From JAEUQQ01 sp963697285 (GTDB taxonomy: Bacteria > Acidobacteriota > Vicinamibacteria > Vicinamibacterales > JAFNAJ01), in the NCBI GenBank assembly GCA_963697285.1, contig CAVONI010000009.1, positions 310,001 to 374,000 on the forward strand: a DNA stretch of 64,000 nucleotides. Reading direction: 5' to 3'. Numbering within the stretch: the stretch's first letter is position 1; every line of letters starts with the position of its first letter. The notes under the pieces are model-generated. The model was not told the DNA's origin and searched no databases. It saw only the letters and a program-made list of their open reading frames with translations. Both the position numbers and the translations under genes were made by a program. This document shows, piece after piece, positions 36,410 through 44,974 of the stretch.

Positions 36410-37408
36410 TCAGGAGAGGAGGTTGCGGGCCAGGGCGACGTAGTCGGTGATCGCGCGGTGCAGGTCTGGGATGTGCACGGACTCGTCGTCGGTGTGGGCC
36501 GCGAGGATGGATCCGGGCCCGTACAACAGCGGGGTACCGAACCCATCGAGAAGCGGCACGTCCGTTGTATACGCGAACACTCCGGTTGCGAGGCCAGGCA
36601 CCACGTGCAGGCGCACCGGCGGCACCTCGAGCACGTGTTCGACGCTCACCAGCGACCCGATCGACGACAGCCGTTCCTGGATGTCGGACGCCGGACCCAC
36701 GGTCCTGAACATCACTTCGCACGAGGCATGGGGCGGCACGACGTTCGGCGCGACGCCGCCGTGGATCAGGCCCACGGTGTACGACGTGACGCCGAGCAGT
36801 GGATCCTCGGGCCACGCGATCGTCCGCAGCGCCACCACCGCATCGATCAACTTCTCGATGGCCGACTCCCCGAGATGCGGATGCGACGAATGCACCGCCT
36901 TGCCCTCGGCGCGCAGGCGGATGCGCCAGACGCCGCGCGTCGCCGACCCGAGCCGACACTCGGTCGGCTCGCCGTTCACGAGAAACCGTGTCGGCAGCGG
37001 CTGGCGGTTCGCGGCCATCGCCCCGTCGCTGCCCCGCTCCTCGCCGACGACGAAGACGAGCGCGATGTCGTCGCGCCCCTCGCCAACCAACTGCTCCGCC
37101 GCCGCCCACTGGGCCGCCAGGATCCCCTTCGCGTCACACGATCCGCGCCCGTAGAGGCGGTCGCCGTCCACGCGGCTGCCGAAGAACGGCGGCACGCAGT
37201 CGAAATGGGTCGAGAAGGCGAGCACCGGCGACTGCGACCGCGTGGCGATCACGTTCGACCGCCCCTCGGTCACCGGCTGCTCCTCGACCGTCCACCCGCG
37301 CTCGCGCAGCATCGCCGCCAGCAGCGCTCCGCACGCGCCTTCGCGCCCGGTCGTGGAATCGACGTCGACCAACGCCCGCGTCACCGCGACGACGTCTAGC
37401 GGATCCAT
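36410..37408 (-). CDS. M20-family deacylase, probable succinyl-diaminopimelate desuccinylase
   Basis: A 332-residue cytoplasmic M20/ArgE-DapE-type zinc hydrolase, start ATG 37408, overlapping the 3' end of dapD by 13 bases. Metal-site motifs: FSTHFDCVPPF, YGRGSCDAKG, and GEERGSDGA with the Glu-Glu base pair. The dimerisation region is AEGKAVHSSHPHLGES and the last ligand is the histidine in AAHTDDESVHI. Because it is the last gene of a run that otherwise contains every step to tetrahydrodipicolinate succinylation, the natural substrate is N-succinyl-LL-diaminopimelate (inference from operon). It is about 40 residues shorter than E. coli DapE and closer to ArgE/LysK-like enzymes, so acetylornithine-type substrates remain possible. 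Confidence 0.82.
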   Translation of the reverse strand: MDPLDVVAVTRALVDVDSTTGREGACGALLAAMLRERGWTVEEQPVTEGRSNVIATRSQSPVLAFSTHFDCVPPFFGSRVDGDRLYGRGSCDAKGILAAQWAAAEQLVGEGRDDIALVFVVGEERGSDGAMAANRQPLPTRFLVNGEPTECRLGSATRGVWRIRLRAEGKAVHSSHPHLGESAIEKLIDAVVALRTIAWPEDPLLGVTSYTVGLIHGGVAPNVVPPHASCEVMFRTVGPASDIQERLSSIGSLVSVEHVLEVPPVRLHVVPGLATGVFAYTTDVPLLDGFGTPLLYGPGSILAAHTDDESVHIPDLHRAITDYVALARNLLS

Positions 37409-38250
37409 CGCTCGAGCCCTGTGCGCGTGTCGGTCTTCGCGTCGCGGTACTTCACGATCACCGGCGTTGCCAGCGAGAGGCCCCACTCACGCCCTACACC
37501 CACCGTGACCGCCCGTGCTCCTGGCACGACGACCGCGCCCTCGGGGATGACGAGCGGATCGCCGGGCGACGACGTGAGGATGCGCTCGTGCACCAGGTCG
37601 TACACGGGCGTGGATCCGGTGAGCACCGTCCCAGCCGCGATCACCGCGCGCGCCTTGATCACAGCCCCTTCGTAAATGCCGGTATTCCCGCCCACGAGCA
37701 CGTCGTCCTCGACGATCACCGGCAGGGCGCCCACCGGCTCGATGACGCCGCCAATCTGCGCGGCGGCGCTCACATGGACGCGCGCCCCCACCTGTGCACA
37801 CGAGCCGACGAGCGCGTGCGAGTCGATCAGCGTGCCGGCGCCGACATACGCGCCGATGTTCACGTACATCGGCGGCATGCAGATGACCCCCTCGCCGAGA
37901 TACGCGCCGTCGCGCACCGACGATCCCCCCGGCACGACACGCACGTTGTCATCGAGCCGAAGCGGCTTCAGCGGCAGCGTGTCCTTGTCGAAGAACGGCA
38001 CGCGGCCGTGATCCATCGACGCATCGACGAGCACGCCCGATCGGAACCCGAGCAGGATCCCCTGCTTCACCCAGGTGTTGACGCGCCATCCCGAAGACGC
38101 CGACGCGTCGGGCTCGGCCGCACGCACGATCCCGTGCGACAGCGCGTCGCGCAGCGCCGCGAACGCCTCGCGCATCTCGTCGCGCCCTGGCGACGGGTCG
38201 CCCACGAGCGCGAGGATCCGTTCGCGAAGGCTCACCGCGTCACCACTCAC
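37396..38250 (-). CDS. dapD: 2,3,4,5-tetrahydropyridine-2,6-dicarboxylate N-succinyltransferase
   Basis: A 284-residue left-handed beta-helix acyltransferase that succinylates tetrahydrodipicolinate in lysine/DAP synthesis. RVNTWVKQGILLGFRSG leads into a hexapeptide-repeat region with VRDGAYLGEGVICMPPMYVNIGAYV, LVGSCAQVGARVHVSAAAQIGGV and the VYDLV strand near the end. These match DapD, not the shorter DapH acetyltransferase. Start GTG 38250 overlaps the dapA stop by GTGA. Upstream of that the frame is open but is only the shadow of dapA. Confidence 0.93.
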   Translation of the reverse strand: MSGDAVSLRERILALVGDPSPGRDEMREAFAALRDALSHGIVRAAEPDASASSGWRVNTWVKQGILLGFRSGVLVDASMDHGRVPFFDKDTLPLKPLRLDDNVRVVPGGSSVRDGAYLGEGVICMPPMYVNIGAYVGAGTLIDSHALVGSCAQVGARVHVSAAAQIGGVIEPVGALPVIVEDDVLVGGNTGIYEGAVIKARAVIAAGTVLTGSTPVYDLVHERILTSSPGDPLVIPEGAVVVPGARAVTVGVGREWGLSLATPVIVKYRDAKTDTRTGLERWIR

Positions 38251-39149
38251 TGCCCCGCTCCCGCGGGCAACAGCGCCAACGCACGCAGCACGTCGGCGAT
38301 GCGCGTTCGCGACGCCGGCTGCGGCGACACCATCGGCAGACGATAGTGCTCGTCGATGAGGCCGAGCATCGCAAGCGCGGCCTTCACCGGGATGGGATTC
38401 GATTCGACGAAGTTCGCCTGCATCAGGTCGAAGAGCCGCTCGTGGATGGCGCGTGCCTCGCCGAACGCGCCGCGGTTGGCCGCCGCCGCGAGCGCGGTCA
38501 TCTCGGCGGGCACGATGTTCGACGCCACCGAGATCACGCCGCGCCCACCCACCGCCATCACGGGCAGCGCCATCGCATCGTCGCCGCTGAGCACGATGAA
38601 CTCCTTCGGCAGCCGTGCGCATACCTCGGCAATCTGCATCATGTTGCCCGACGCTTCCTTCACGCCGACGATGCCGGGGATGGTGGCGAGCCGTGCCAGC
38701 GTGGGCACGTCGATGTTCGTGCTCGCGCGCCCGGGGACGTTGTAGAGGATCACGGGCAACGGTGCCGCCGCCGTGATTGCACGATAGTGCTCGTAGAGCC
38801 CCTGGGGCGTCGGCTTGTTGTAGTAGGGCGTCACCGACAGGAAGCCGTTGACGCCGAGTCCGTGGAAGGCGCGCGCAAGCGCAACCACCTCGCGCGTGTC
38901 GTAACCGCCCGCGCCGGCGAGGATGGGCACACGCCCCGCAACCTCTTCGACAACGAGCGTCACGATGTGGCACTTCTCGTCGAACGACAGCGTAGGACTC
39001 TCGCCCGTGGTGCCGCACGGCACGAGGAAGTCGATGCCCGCATCGACCTGCCGCCGCACCAGGCGGCGCAGCGCCACGTCGTCGACGTCGCCGCTGCTGG
39101 TGAACGGCGTGACGAGCGCCGTCCCGCATCCGGTGAACTGTGCGTGCAT
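38247..39149 (-). CDS. dapA: 4-hydroxy-tetrahydrodipicolinate synthase
   Basis: A 300-residue TIM-barrel enzyme that condenses pyruvate with aspartate semialdehyde. The Schiff-base lysine is Lys164 in IVGVKEASGN, the catalytic tyrosine is Tyr136 in ILYNVPGRAS, and the GTTGE motif (46-50) binds the substrate carboxylate. SFDEKCHIV and VTPYYNKPTPQGLYEHY are also typical. ATG 39149 has GGGAGA eight bases ahead. It is separated from dapB by 65 bases, the only real gap in the operon, which could hold an internal promoter or processing site. Confidence 0.95.
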   Translation of the reverse strand: MHAQFTGCGTALVTPFTSSGDVDDVALRRLVRRQVDAGIDFLVPCGTTGESPTLSFDEKCHIVTLVVEEVAGRVPILAGAGGYDTREVVALARAFHGLGVNGFLSVTPYYNKPTPQGLYEHYRAITAAAPLPVILYNVPGRASTNIDVPTLARLATIPGIVGVKEASGNMMQIAEVCARLPKEFIVLSGDDAMALPVMAVGGRGVISVASNIVPAEMTALAAAANRGAFGEARAIHERLFDLMQANFVESNPIPVKAALAMLGLIDEHYRLPMVSPQPASRTRIADVLRALALLPAGAGQ

Positions 39150-39214
39150 GCTCGATCTCTCCCTGATGGCCCTGCCGCCACCCGGGGCGGCCTCGGCGGA
39201 ACTACCGGCCTGGC

Positions 39215-39919
39215 TCACAGGCCAATCACGTCGCGCATGGTGAACCACCCCTGCCTGCGTGCCACGAAGTGCGCGGCCACCAGGGCGCCGTGGGCGAACG
39301 TGGCGCGATCACGCACCACGTGCGACAGTGTCACCGTCTCAGACACGCCGTCGAACCCCACCACGTGCGTCCCCGGGATGTGCCCGGCACGCGCCGACGA
39401 CACGTCGATGCTGCCGCTCCATCCGCCCCGCGTGACGGCATCGCGCAACATCAGCGCCGTGCCCGACGGCGCATCGCGCTTCGCCGCGTGGTGCTGCTCG
39501 TGGATGAACGCCCCGTACCCGCCCGCGTGCTCGAGCAGCGACGCCGCCTTCTCGCTGGCGGCCGCGAGCACGTGGGCACCGATCGAGAAGTTCGCGGCCG
39601 CGACGACCCCGATCCCGTGCTCCTCGGTGAGACGTCGCAACCCAGCTTCTTCGCTTCCCCACCCGGTGGTGCCGATGACGGTGTGCACACGGCACCGTGC
39701 AAGGGCCGCGACGTTCGCGGCCGCCGAGTCGGGTTGCGTGAACTCCATGGCGACATCGACGCCGCCGCATCGCTCGGGGGTGATGCCCGATGCGCCGACG
39801 TTGTTTGCACGATCGAGCGTCGCCACGACCTCGCACCCGTGTTCGGCCGCCAGCGACGCGATGAGGCGCCCCATGCGGCCGTCGCCGACGATGAGCAGAC
39901 GCAGGGCCCGGTCGCTCAT
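39215..39919 (-). CDS. dapB: 4-hydroxy-tetrahydrodipicolinate reductase
   Basis: A 234-residue NAD(P)H-dependent reductase, the step after DapA. The nucleotide fold begins LLIVGDGRMGRLI. VAMEFTQPDSAAANV and VIGTTGW line the cofactor site, and the catalytic segment is EQHHAAKRDAPSGTA with His143/His144 and Lys147. It is shorter than E. coli DapB (273 residues), similar to compact DapB forms. The ATG (39919-39917) overlaps the lysC stop as ATGA, so it is translationally coupled. Confidence 0.94.
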   Translation of the reverse strand: MSDRALRLLIVGDGRMGRLIASLAAEHGCEVVATLDRANNVGASGITPERCGGVDVAMEFTQPDSAAANVAALARCRVHTVIGTTGWGSEEAGLRRLTEEHGIGVVAAANFSIGAHVLAAASEKAASLLEHAGGYGAFIHEQHHAAKRDAPSGTALMLRDAVTRGGWSGSIDVSSARAGHIPGTHVVGFDGVSETVTLSHVVRDRATFAHGALVAAHFVARRQGWFTMRDVIGL

Positions 39920-41310
39920 GCCGACAGGGCCTGGTGCGCGGAGGGCGCGACGGGCGCGAAGAAACGTGCGTGCAACCGCTGCATGGCTTCGATCACGCCC
40001 GACTCCGGCACGACGAGCGTGATGTTCCGCCGCGACCCGCCCTGCGAGATCATCTCGAGCGGCATGCCCTCGAGCGACGCGATCACGCGGGCACTCAGCG
40101 TGGCATCGACCGCCATGCGATCGCCAACCGCGCACACGATGGCACGCCCCGCGACGACCTGCACGTCGGCGAACGACGCCAGATCGTCCGTGATGCGCTC
40201 GATGTCGCGTGCATCGTCGATCGTCACCGACACCGAGACCTCGGACGTCGTCACCACGTCGACCGCCGTGCGGTGGCGCGCGAACACCTCGAACACGCGT
40301 TGCAGGAAGCCGTGCGCCATCAGCATCCGCGTCGAGGCGATATCGATCCGCGTCACCCCGCGCTTGCAGGCAATCGCCGTGAGCCCGTGCAGGCTGTCGG
40401 CGGCCACACGCGTGATGCACGAGCCGGGACGTGCCGGCGCCCGCGCGTTGAGGATGCGCACCGGGATGTCGGCGGCGACCGCCGGCAGAATGGTGCTCGG
40501 ATGGAGCACCTTCGCGCCGAAGTAGGCGAGTTCGCTCGCCTCGTCGAACGAGAGGACGGGCACCACCTTCGCGTCCGGGATGATGCGCGGATCCGCCGTC
40601 AGCATTCCGTCGACGTCGGTCCATATCTGGATCTCGTCAGCGTCGATCGCCGCGCCCACGATGGCGGCCGAGTAGTCCGATCCTCCGCGGCCGAGGGTGG
40701 TCGTGGTCCCGTCGATCGTCGCGCCAATGAAGCCGCCGAGCACCGGCACGCGCCCCTCGTCGAGCACGGGCACCAGGCGTCGCAGGCAGCGCGCGGCCGT
40801 CTCGTCAGACCGTGGGATGGCCGCCGTGTGCTGTGCATCGGTTACCACGAGTTCGCGCGCGTCACACCACTGCGCGGGGATGCCCGCCCCTTCGACTGCT
40901 GCGGCGACGATGCGGCTCGACAGCAGCTCGCCGACCGCCGCCAGCGCGTCGAGCGACCGGGGCGACGCCTCCCCGAGAGTGGAGATCGCACGGCGAAGCG
41001 CGACCAGGTCGTCGAGCGACCGCTCGACTGCCGCCGCGAGCGAACGCCGCGCAGCCGTGTCGGCGACGAGCGCCAGCATGACCTCGTGGCGCTCGCGAAC
41101 GATCTGCAGCACCGCGTCGGCGTCACCACCCTCGACCGCGATCGGCGCGATCGACAGCAAGAGGTCGGTGATCCCGCCGAGTGCCGAGACCACGACCACC
41201 GTGCGGTCGCCTGCCGCGCGCAACGCCCTGACGATCGTGATGAGCCTCTTGACGGCTTCGGGATCCTGTACCGACGTCCCGCCGAACTTCATCACGACCG
41301 TGCGGCTCAC
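39916..41310 (-). CDS. lysC: Aspartate kinase
   Basis: A 464-residue kinase phosphorylating aspartate, the committed step to DAP, lysine, threonine and methionine. Start GTG 41310 overlaps the asd stop (GTGA). The kinase domain shows VMKFGGTSVQD at the N-terminus, GGFIGATIDGTTTTLGRGGSDYSA (as FIGAT...LGRGGSDYSA) and WTDVDGMLTADPR. Two C-terminal ACT domains (about 310-455; ITRIDIASTRML-like and SQGGSRRNITLVVPE) indicate allosteric feedback by lysine and/or threonine. The overall form is that of monofunctional AK-III-like enzymes, without homoserine dehydrogenase fusion. Confidence 0.94.
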   Translation of the reverse strand: MSRTVVMKFGGTSVQDPEAVKRLITIVRALRAAGDRTVVVVSALGGITDLLLSIAPIAVEGGDADAVLQIVRERHEVMLALVADTAARRSLAAAVERSLDDLVALRRAISTLGEASPRSLDALAAVGELLSSRIVAAAVEGAGIPAQWCDARELVVTDAQHTAAIPRSDETAARCLRRLVPVLDEGRVPVLGGFIGATIDGTTTTLGRGGSDYSAAIVGAAIDADEIQIWTDVDGMLTADPRIIPDAKVVPVLSFDEASELAYFGAKVLHPSTILPAVAADIPVRILNARAPARPGSCITRVAADSLHGLTAIACKRGVTRIDIASTRMLMAHGFLQRVFEVFARHRTAVDVVTTSEVSVSVTIDDARDIERITDDLASFADVQVVAGRAIVCAVGDRMAVDATLSARVIASLEGMPLEMISQGGSRRNITLVVPESGVIEAMQRLHARFFAPVAPSAHQALSA

Positions 41311-42353
41311 GACAGCAGGCCCCGGGCGTGCATCAGTTCCGCGTTGAGGACCGCCGCGCCGGCGGCTCCGCGAATCGTGTTGTGGCCGAGCGCGAAGAAC
41401 TTCCACTGCAGCAGCGGACACCGCCGCAAGCGGCCGACCGTCACCGTCATGCCGTGCCCGCGATTCACGTCGAGCCGAGGCTGCGGGCGGTTGGGCTCTT
41501 CGAGATACAGCAGCGGCACCTCTGGCGCCGAGGGAAGCCCCAGGCGCTGCGGTTCGCCGGTGAACGAGCGGATCGCCTCGAGGATCGCCTCGGCTTCGAT
41601 CGCCGTATCGAAGTCGACCGCGACCGACTCCGTGTGGCCATCGAGCACCGGCACGCGCGTTGTGCTCGCCGAGACCTTCACGTCGTGCCACCAGATGGCG
41701 TCGCCGCCACACGTACCGAGGATCTTCTTGGTCTCTCGCTCGATCTTCTCCTCTTCGCCGCTGATGAAGGGAATCACGTTGCCGAGGATGTCCATCGACG
41801 GCACGCCCGGGTATCCCGCCCCCGACACGGCCTGCAACGTGGTCACCAGGCACGACTGCAGCCCGAACTGTCGGAGCGGCGCCAGCGCCATCGTCAGCAC
41901 GACGGTCGAGCAGTTGGGATTGGTGACGATCATCCCCTTCCACCCGCGGCGCGCCGCCTGAACCTTGAGGATGTCGAGGTGATCGGCGTTCACCTCGGGC
42001 ACCAGCAACGGCACGTCGTCCTCGAGCCGGAAGTTGCGCGCGTTGCTGACGACGATGTGCCCGGCCTCGGCGAAGGCGAACTCGATGTCGCCGGCAACCG
42101 AGGCGTCGAGCGCCGAGAACACCAGCTTCGGGCCGACACCCGGGACGCACGCGTTCACCCGCTGGCCGGCCAGCCCGTCGGGCATCGGCCCGGCGAGACG
42201 CCACGGGGCCGCCTCGTCGTAGCGACGGCCTTCAGAGCGTTCACTGGCCGCCAGCCAGCCCGCGTGGAACCAGGGATGCTGTGCGAGCTGCTGCAGGAAC
42301 TGCTGTCCCACCATCCCGGTGGCCCCAAGCACTCCAACTTCCATCGAAGACAT
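41307..42353 (-). CDS. asd: Aspartate-semialdehyde dehydrogenase
   Basis: A 348-residue NADP-dependent dehydrogenase reducing aspartyl-phosphate. GVLGATGMVGQQFL is the cofactor loop, and the nucleophile is Cys148 in IVTNPNCSTVVL. The NPNCST spelling together with VSGAGYPGVPSMDILGNVIPFI places it in the archaeal/fungal-type subgroup, unlike the NCST-lacking E. coli form. Start: ATG 42353, with AGGAG about 12 bases ahead; ATG 42344 or GTG 42362 are alternatives. It is the first gene of the DAP operon and follows a leader with a terminator hairpin about 40 bases upstream. Confidence 0.94.
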   Translation of the reverse strand: MSSMEVGVLGATGMVGQQFLQQLAQHPWFHAGWLAASERSEGRRYDEAAPWRLAGPMPDGLAGQRVNACVPGVGPKLVFSALDASVAGDIEFAFAEAGHIVVSNARNFRLEDDVPLLVPEVNADHLDILKVQAARRGWKGMIVTNPNCSTVVLTMALAPLRQFGLQSCLVTTLQAVSGAGYPGVPSMDILGNVIPFISGEEEKIERETKKILGTCGGDAIWWHDVKVSASTTRVPVLDGHTESVAVDFDTAIEAEAILEAIRSFTGEPQRLGLPSAPEVPLLYLEEPNRPQPRLDVNRGHGMTVTVGRLRRCPLLQWKFFALGHNTIRGAAGAAVLNAELMHARGLLS

Positions 42354-42389
42354 CGTCGTCACTGACTCCTGCGGAGCGCCAATAAACAC

Positions 42390-42422
42390 AAAACCCGCCA
42401 GCGGCGCTGCCGCTCTGGCGGG
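42390..42422 (-). terminator. Terminator hairpin in the asd leader (likely attenuator)
   Basis: Read on the minus strand, CCCGCCAG-(AG)-CGGC, loop AGC, GCCG-CTGGCGGG forms a 12-pair stem with a two-base bulge and is followed by TTTTGTGTTTATT. It sits inside the transcribed leader, about 40 bases before the asd start and about 120 bases after the putative promoter. A terminator placed there makes sense only if it is regulated. Confidence 0.7.
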
Positions 42423-42458
42423 TGGAGGATCGAACGCCTGATGCTGTGGAGCGGTTGA

Positions 42459-42542
42459 TCAGACGATGACGAGATGGCCACCCGCGGTGAGGTACGCCCG
42501 CTTTCGCGCGGTGCACTTTCGAGTGGTCGTTTCAATCGTCAC
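42459..42542 (-). CDS. Putative 27-residue leader peptide of the asd-dap operon
   Basis: A GTG-started frame of 27 codons whose translation begins MTIETTTRKCTARK and ends GGHLVIV before TGA at 42461-42459. It contains six threonines and the final run Leu-Val-Ile-Val. The stop lies 36 bases before the terminator hairpin. With the promoter at 42553-42582 the transcript would start only a few bases ahead of the GTG, so the peptide would be read from a nearly leaderless message. Position and composition fit an amino-acid-sensing leader, but this is inference. Confidence 0.4.
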   Translation of the reverse strand: MTIETTTRKCTARKRAYLTAGGHLVIV

Positions 42543-42552
42543 GATGCCCGAA

Positions 42553-42582
42553 AGTATAGGCAGTGCCCGATCAGGCGGTCAA
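42553..42582 (-). promoter_or_regulatory. Sigma-70-like promoter for the asd-lysC-dap operon
   Basis: On the minus strand TTGACC (42582-42577) and TATACT (42558-42553) are separated by 18 bases, close to consensus at both boxes and unusual in such a GC-rich region. It points to asd through the leader frame and terminator, giving a leader of about 190 bases. Confidence 0.65.
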
Positions 42583-42749
42583 GGGGCATGACACGGTTTG
42601 GCGCTACCATGCCAGGCACGGCCTTGACCGTTTCGAGCGGCCTCGACAACGCCGCACGTAGCCGTGATGCCCGCCCCGCGCGGGCTGGAACGCCTTGGCC
42701 GCCCGGAGACAGCGTGGAGCGCACGCCGACGCGCGCAGGGGGTTTTCGC

Positions 42750-44276
42750 ATGCTCTCGACGAACCGCATGAGGGCGATCGTGCAACCACTCGTGTCGCTG
42801 AGCGTGGTGGCGCTCGTCACGCTTGTCCTGCGAGACCGCCTGGGCACGACGAATCAGACGACGATCGCCCTGGCTTACCTGCTCGTCGTGCTATTCGTCG
42901 CAGCGTGGGGGAACCTGTCCTCGGCCGTGGTGACATCGGTCGCGGCGATGCTGGGCCTCAACTACTACTTCATGCCGCCGGTAGGGACGTTCACCATCGT
43001 CGACCCGCACAACTGGATCGCGCTGGTCGCGTTCCTCGTGGTGGGCGTCGTCGCCAGCCAACTGGCGACCTCGGCCCGCGATCGCACGCGCGAGGCGCTC
43101 GAGCGACGGAACGAACTCTCGCGACTGTACGGGGTGAGTCGCGACGTGCTCCTGATCACCGATGGTGACTCCGTGATGCCGGGCCTCGCGCGACACATCG
43201 CCCAGCGCTTCGAGTTCGACACGGTCACGCTCTACCTCGACGACGGACCGCGTGGCTGGGCGACCTACGACGGGGGCCACGTCGAACGCGTCGTTCCACC
43301 GGCGGCCCTCGACAGCGCGCTTGCTGCTGCGCGTGGCAGCCTGCAATTCGACGCCCGGACGCGCTCGTACGCCGGCCAGACGGCGATCACCGTCGGCGAG
43401 GCCCTGGTGGTCCTGGTTCCCGTACGCATCGGCACGACGGTCATTGGGCTGCTCGGGCTTGCAGGACGGGCTGTCGAGGCCAGTACGCTCGACGCGCTCG
43501 CCGGCATGGTGGCCATCGCGGCAGAACGTGCGCAGTTCCTCGCCGAGCGTCGCGCCGCCGAACTGACGCGACAACGGGCGGAACTCGCCTCGGCGGTGCT
43601 GGCGTCGCTCAGCCACGACCTCCGCACACCGCTGACGGCGATCCGCGTCGCCGTGAGCAACGTCCGGGACGCGTCGCTCGAGCCGGCGGCACGTGACGCG
43701 CAGGCTGACCTGGCCATGGGACAGTTGCAGCACCTGACGAGGCTCTTCGACGAGATCCTCGACATGGCGCGTATCCAGGCCGACGCCGTGCAGGCCAGGC
43801 GCCAGTGGGTTGCGGCAGCAGACATCGTCGATGCCGCCCTGGCGACTCTCGCGCCCCTGGGCTCGCGCGACGTCCGTGTGTTCACCGACGACCCTCGACT
43901 CGTGGAGGTTGACCCGCAACTCACGTCGGCCGCACTCACACACCTGGTCGAGAACGCCGCGCAGTATTCACCCGAGGGCTCACCGATTGACATCGATGCC
44001 GTCGTGACCGACGAGGGGCTGCGGATCGTCGTCACCGACCGTGGTCCGGGGCTCGAACCACAGGAACTCGATCGGTTGTTCGAGCCACTGTTCCGGGGCG
44101 CGCGTGCGCGCCAGATCGCGCCGGGCACCGGGATGGGGCTTGCCATCACGCGCGGCCTGCTGGCCGCCGAGAACGGGCGCGTGTGGGCCGAGAACGTCGG
44201 CTCGGGGGGCGCCCGCTTCACCATCCAGGTGCCGGGGCGGGTGCGCACGACCGACCAGGCGGGGGCGAACGCATGA
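42750..44276 (+). CDS. KdpD-type sensor histidine kinase, C-terminal half (DUF4118-GAF-HisKA-HATPase)
   Basis: A 508-residue kinase starting at ATG 42750 (AGGGGG seven bases upstream). Residues 12-105 are the four-helix DUF4118 membrane domain, with the KdpD-like loop LNYYFMPPVGTF. A GAF-like domain covers about 125-265. HisKA has LASLSHDLRTPLTAIR with phospho-acceptor His289. HATPase has HLVENAAQYSPEG, VTDRGPGLEP and GTGMGLAI. The KdpD/Usp domains normally preceding the membrane part are missing here, but are encoded separately at 49657-50787. The two pieces together (884 residues) are almost the length of intact KdpD (894 in E. coli). It overlaps the regulator gene by ATGA. Confidence 0.88.
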   Translation: MLSTNRMRAIVQPLVSLSVVALVTLVLRDRLGTTNQTTIALAYLLVVLFVAAWGNLSSAVVTSVAAMLGLNYYFMPPVGTFTIVDPHNWIALVAFLVVGVVASQLATSARDRTREALERRNELSRLYGVSRDVLLITDGDSVMPGLARHIAQRFEFDTVTLYLDDGPRGWATYDGGHVERVVPPAALDSALAAARGSLQFDARTRSYAGQTAITVGEALVVLVPVRIGTTVIGLLGLAGRAVEASTLDALAGMVAIAAERAQFLAERRAAELTRQRAELASAVLASLSHDLRTPLTAIRVAVSNVRDASLEPAARDAQADLAMGQLQHLTRLFDEILDMARIQADAVQARRQWVAAADIVDAALATLAPLGSRDVRVFTDDPRLVEVDPQLTSAALTHLVENAAQYSPEGSPIDIDAVVTDEGLRIVVTDRGPGLEPQELDRLFEPLFRGARARQIAPGTGMGLAITRGLLAAENGRVWAENVGSGGARFTIQVPGRVRTTDQAGANA

Positions 44277-44953
44277 GTCGCATTCTCGTGGTCGATGACG
44301 AACCCGGCATCCTCGCGGCAATGGTGCCACTCCTCGAGGCGCGCGACTACGAGGTCGCGACGGCAACCACGGGCTACGGCGCCCTCGAGGCGGTCTCGCG
44401 GCATCCGCCGCAGTTGGTCATCCTCGACCTTGGCCTTCCCGATCTCGACGGCGTGGAAGTCTGCCGCCGGCTGCGTGAGGGGCGCGCGTTGCCAATCATC
44501 GTCCTCTCGGCTCGGGGCAGGGAGGCCGACAAGGTCTCGGCGCTCGATGCCGGCGCCGACGACTACGTCACGAAGCCCTTCAGCCCCGAGGAGCTCCTGG
44601 CGAGGGTGCGGGCTGCGCTCCGCCGGACCGACTCGGGGACGGTGCTGGCCGGACAGATCGTCCGCGGCGATCTCGTCGTCGACGTCGATCGACGACGCGT
44701 CGTGAGGGGGAACGACGAGATCAAGCTCACGCCAAAGGAATTCGAGTTGATCGTCTTCCTCGCCCAGCACGCCGATCGCGTGCTGACGCACAAGGCCATT
44801 CTCAAGGCCATCTGGGGCCCGAACGCGGTGGATCAACCTGAGCACCTGCGCGTGCTCGTGAACGCGCTGCGCCGGAAGATCGAGCCCATCCCGACGCAGC
44901 CCCGCTACATCGTCACCGAACCCTGGGTCGGCTACCGCTTCGTCAGCCAGTAG
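44273..44953 (+). CDS. kdpE: KdpE-like response regulator (OmpR/PhoB family)
   Basis: A 226-residue regulator. The receiver domain has the acidic pocket VVDDE, the phospho-acceptor Asp52 in VILDLGLPDLDG, the threonine/serine in LSARG and Lys in TKPFSPEELLARV. The winged-helix domain follows (LTPKEFELIVFLAQHADRVLTHKAIL, VNALRRKIEP). The closest type is KdpE, supported by the ATGA overlap with the kinase gene and the adjacency to kdpB, with which it converges at 21 bases. It should activate the kdp operon under potassium limitation. Confidence 0.9.
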   Translation: MSRILVVDDEPGILAAMVPLLEARDYEVATATTGYGALEAVSRHPPQLVILDLGLPDLDGVEVCRRLREGRALPIIVLSARGREADKVSALDAGADDYVTKPFSPEELLARVRAALRRTDSGTVLAGQIVRGDLVVDVDRRRVVRGNDEIKLTPKEFELIVFLAQHADRVLTHKAILKAIWGPNAVDQPEHLRVLVNALRRKIEPIPTQPRYIVTEPWVGYRFVSQ

Positions 44954-44974
44954 TTGCGCGTCCCTGCGGTCCGC

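Larger units (their letters stand above)
42354..42749. other. Divergent regulatory region between asd operon and sensor kinase
   Basis: A 396-base spacer. On the minus strand it carries the promoter, leader frame and terminator hairpin listed separately. On the plus strand only AGGGGG (42737-42742), the SD for the kinase at 42750, is evident. The frame upstream of 42750 is open but overlaps the minus-strand regulatory elements and lacks protein-like composition. Confidence 0.6.

Noticed and set aside
42241..42516. Alternative leader frame (GTG 42516) through the asd terminator
   Set aside because: It reads through the hairpin and into asd in the wrong frame, and its content is Arg/Ser-rich without a pattern; the 27-codon frame fits the layout better.
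42423..42552. Lysine riboswitch or SAM riboswitch before asd
   Set aside because: The roughly 190-base leader lacks the conserved lysine-box or SAM cores that I could look for; only simple hairpins (for example CCGC-GCGAAA-GCGG) are present.
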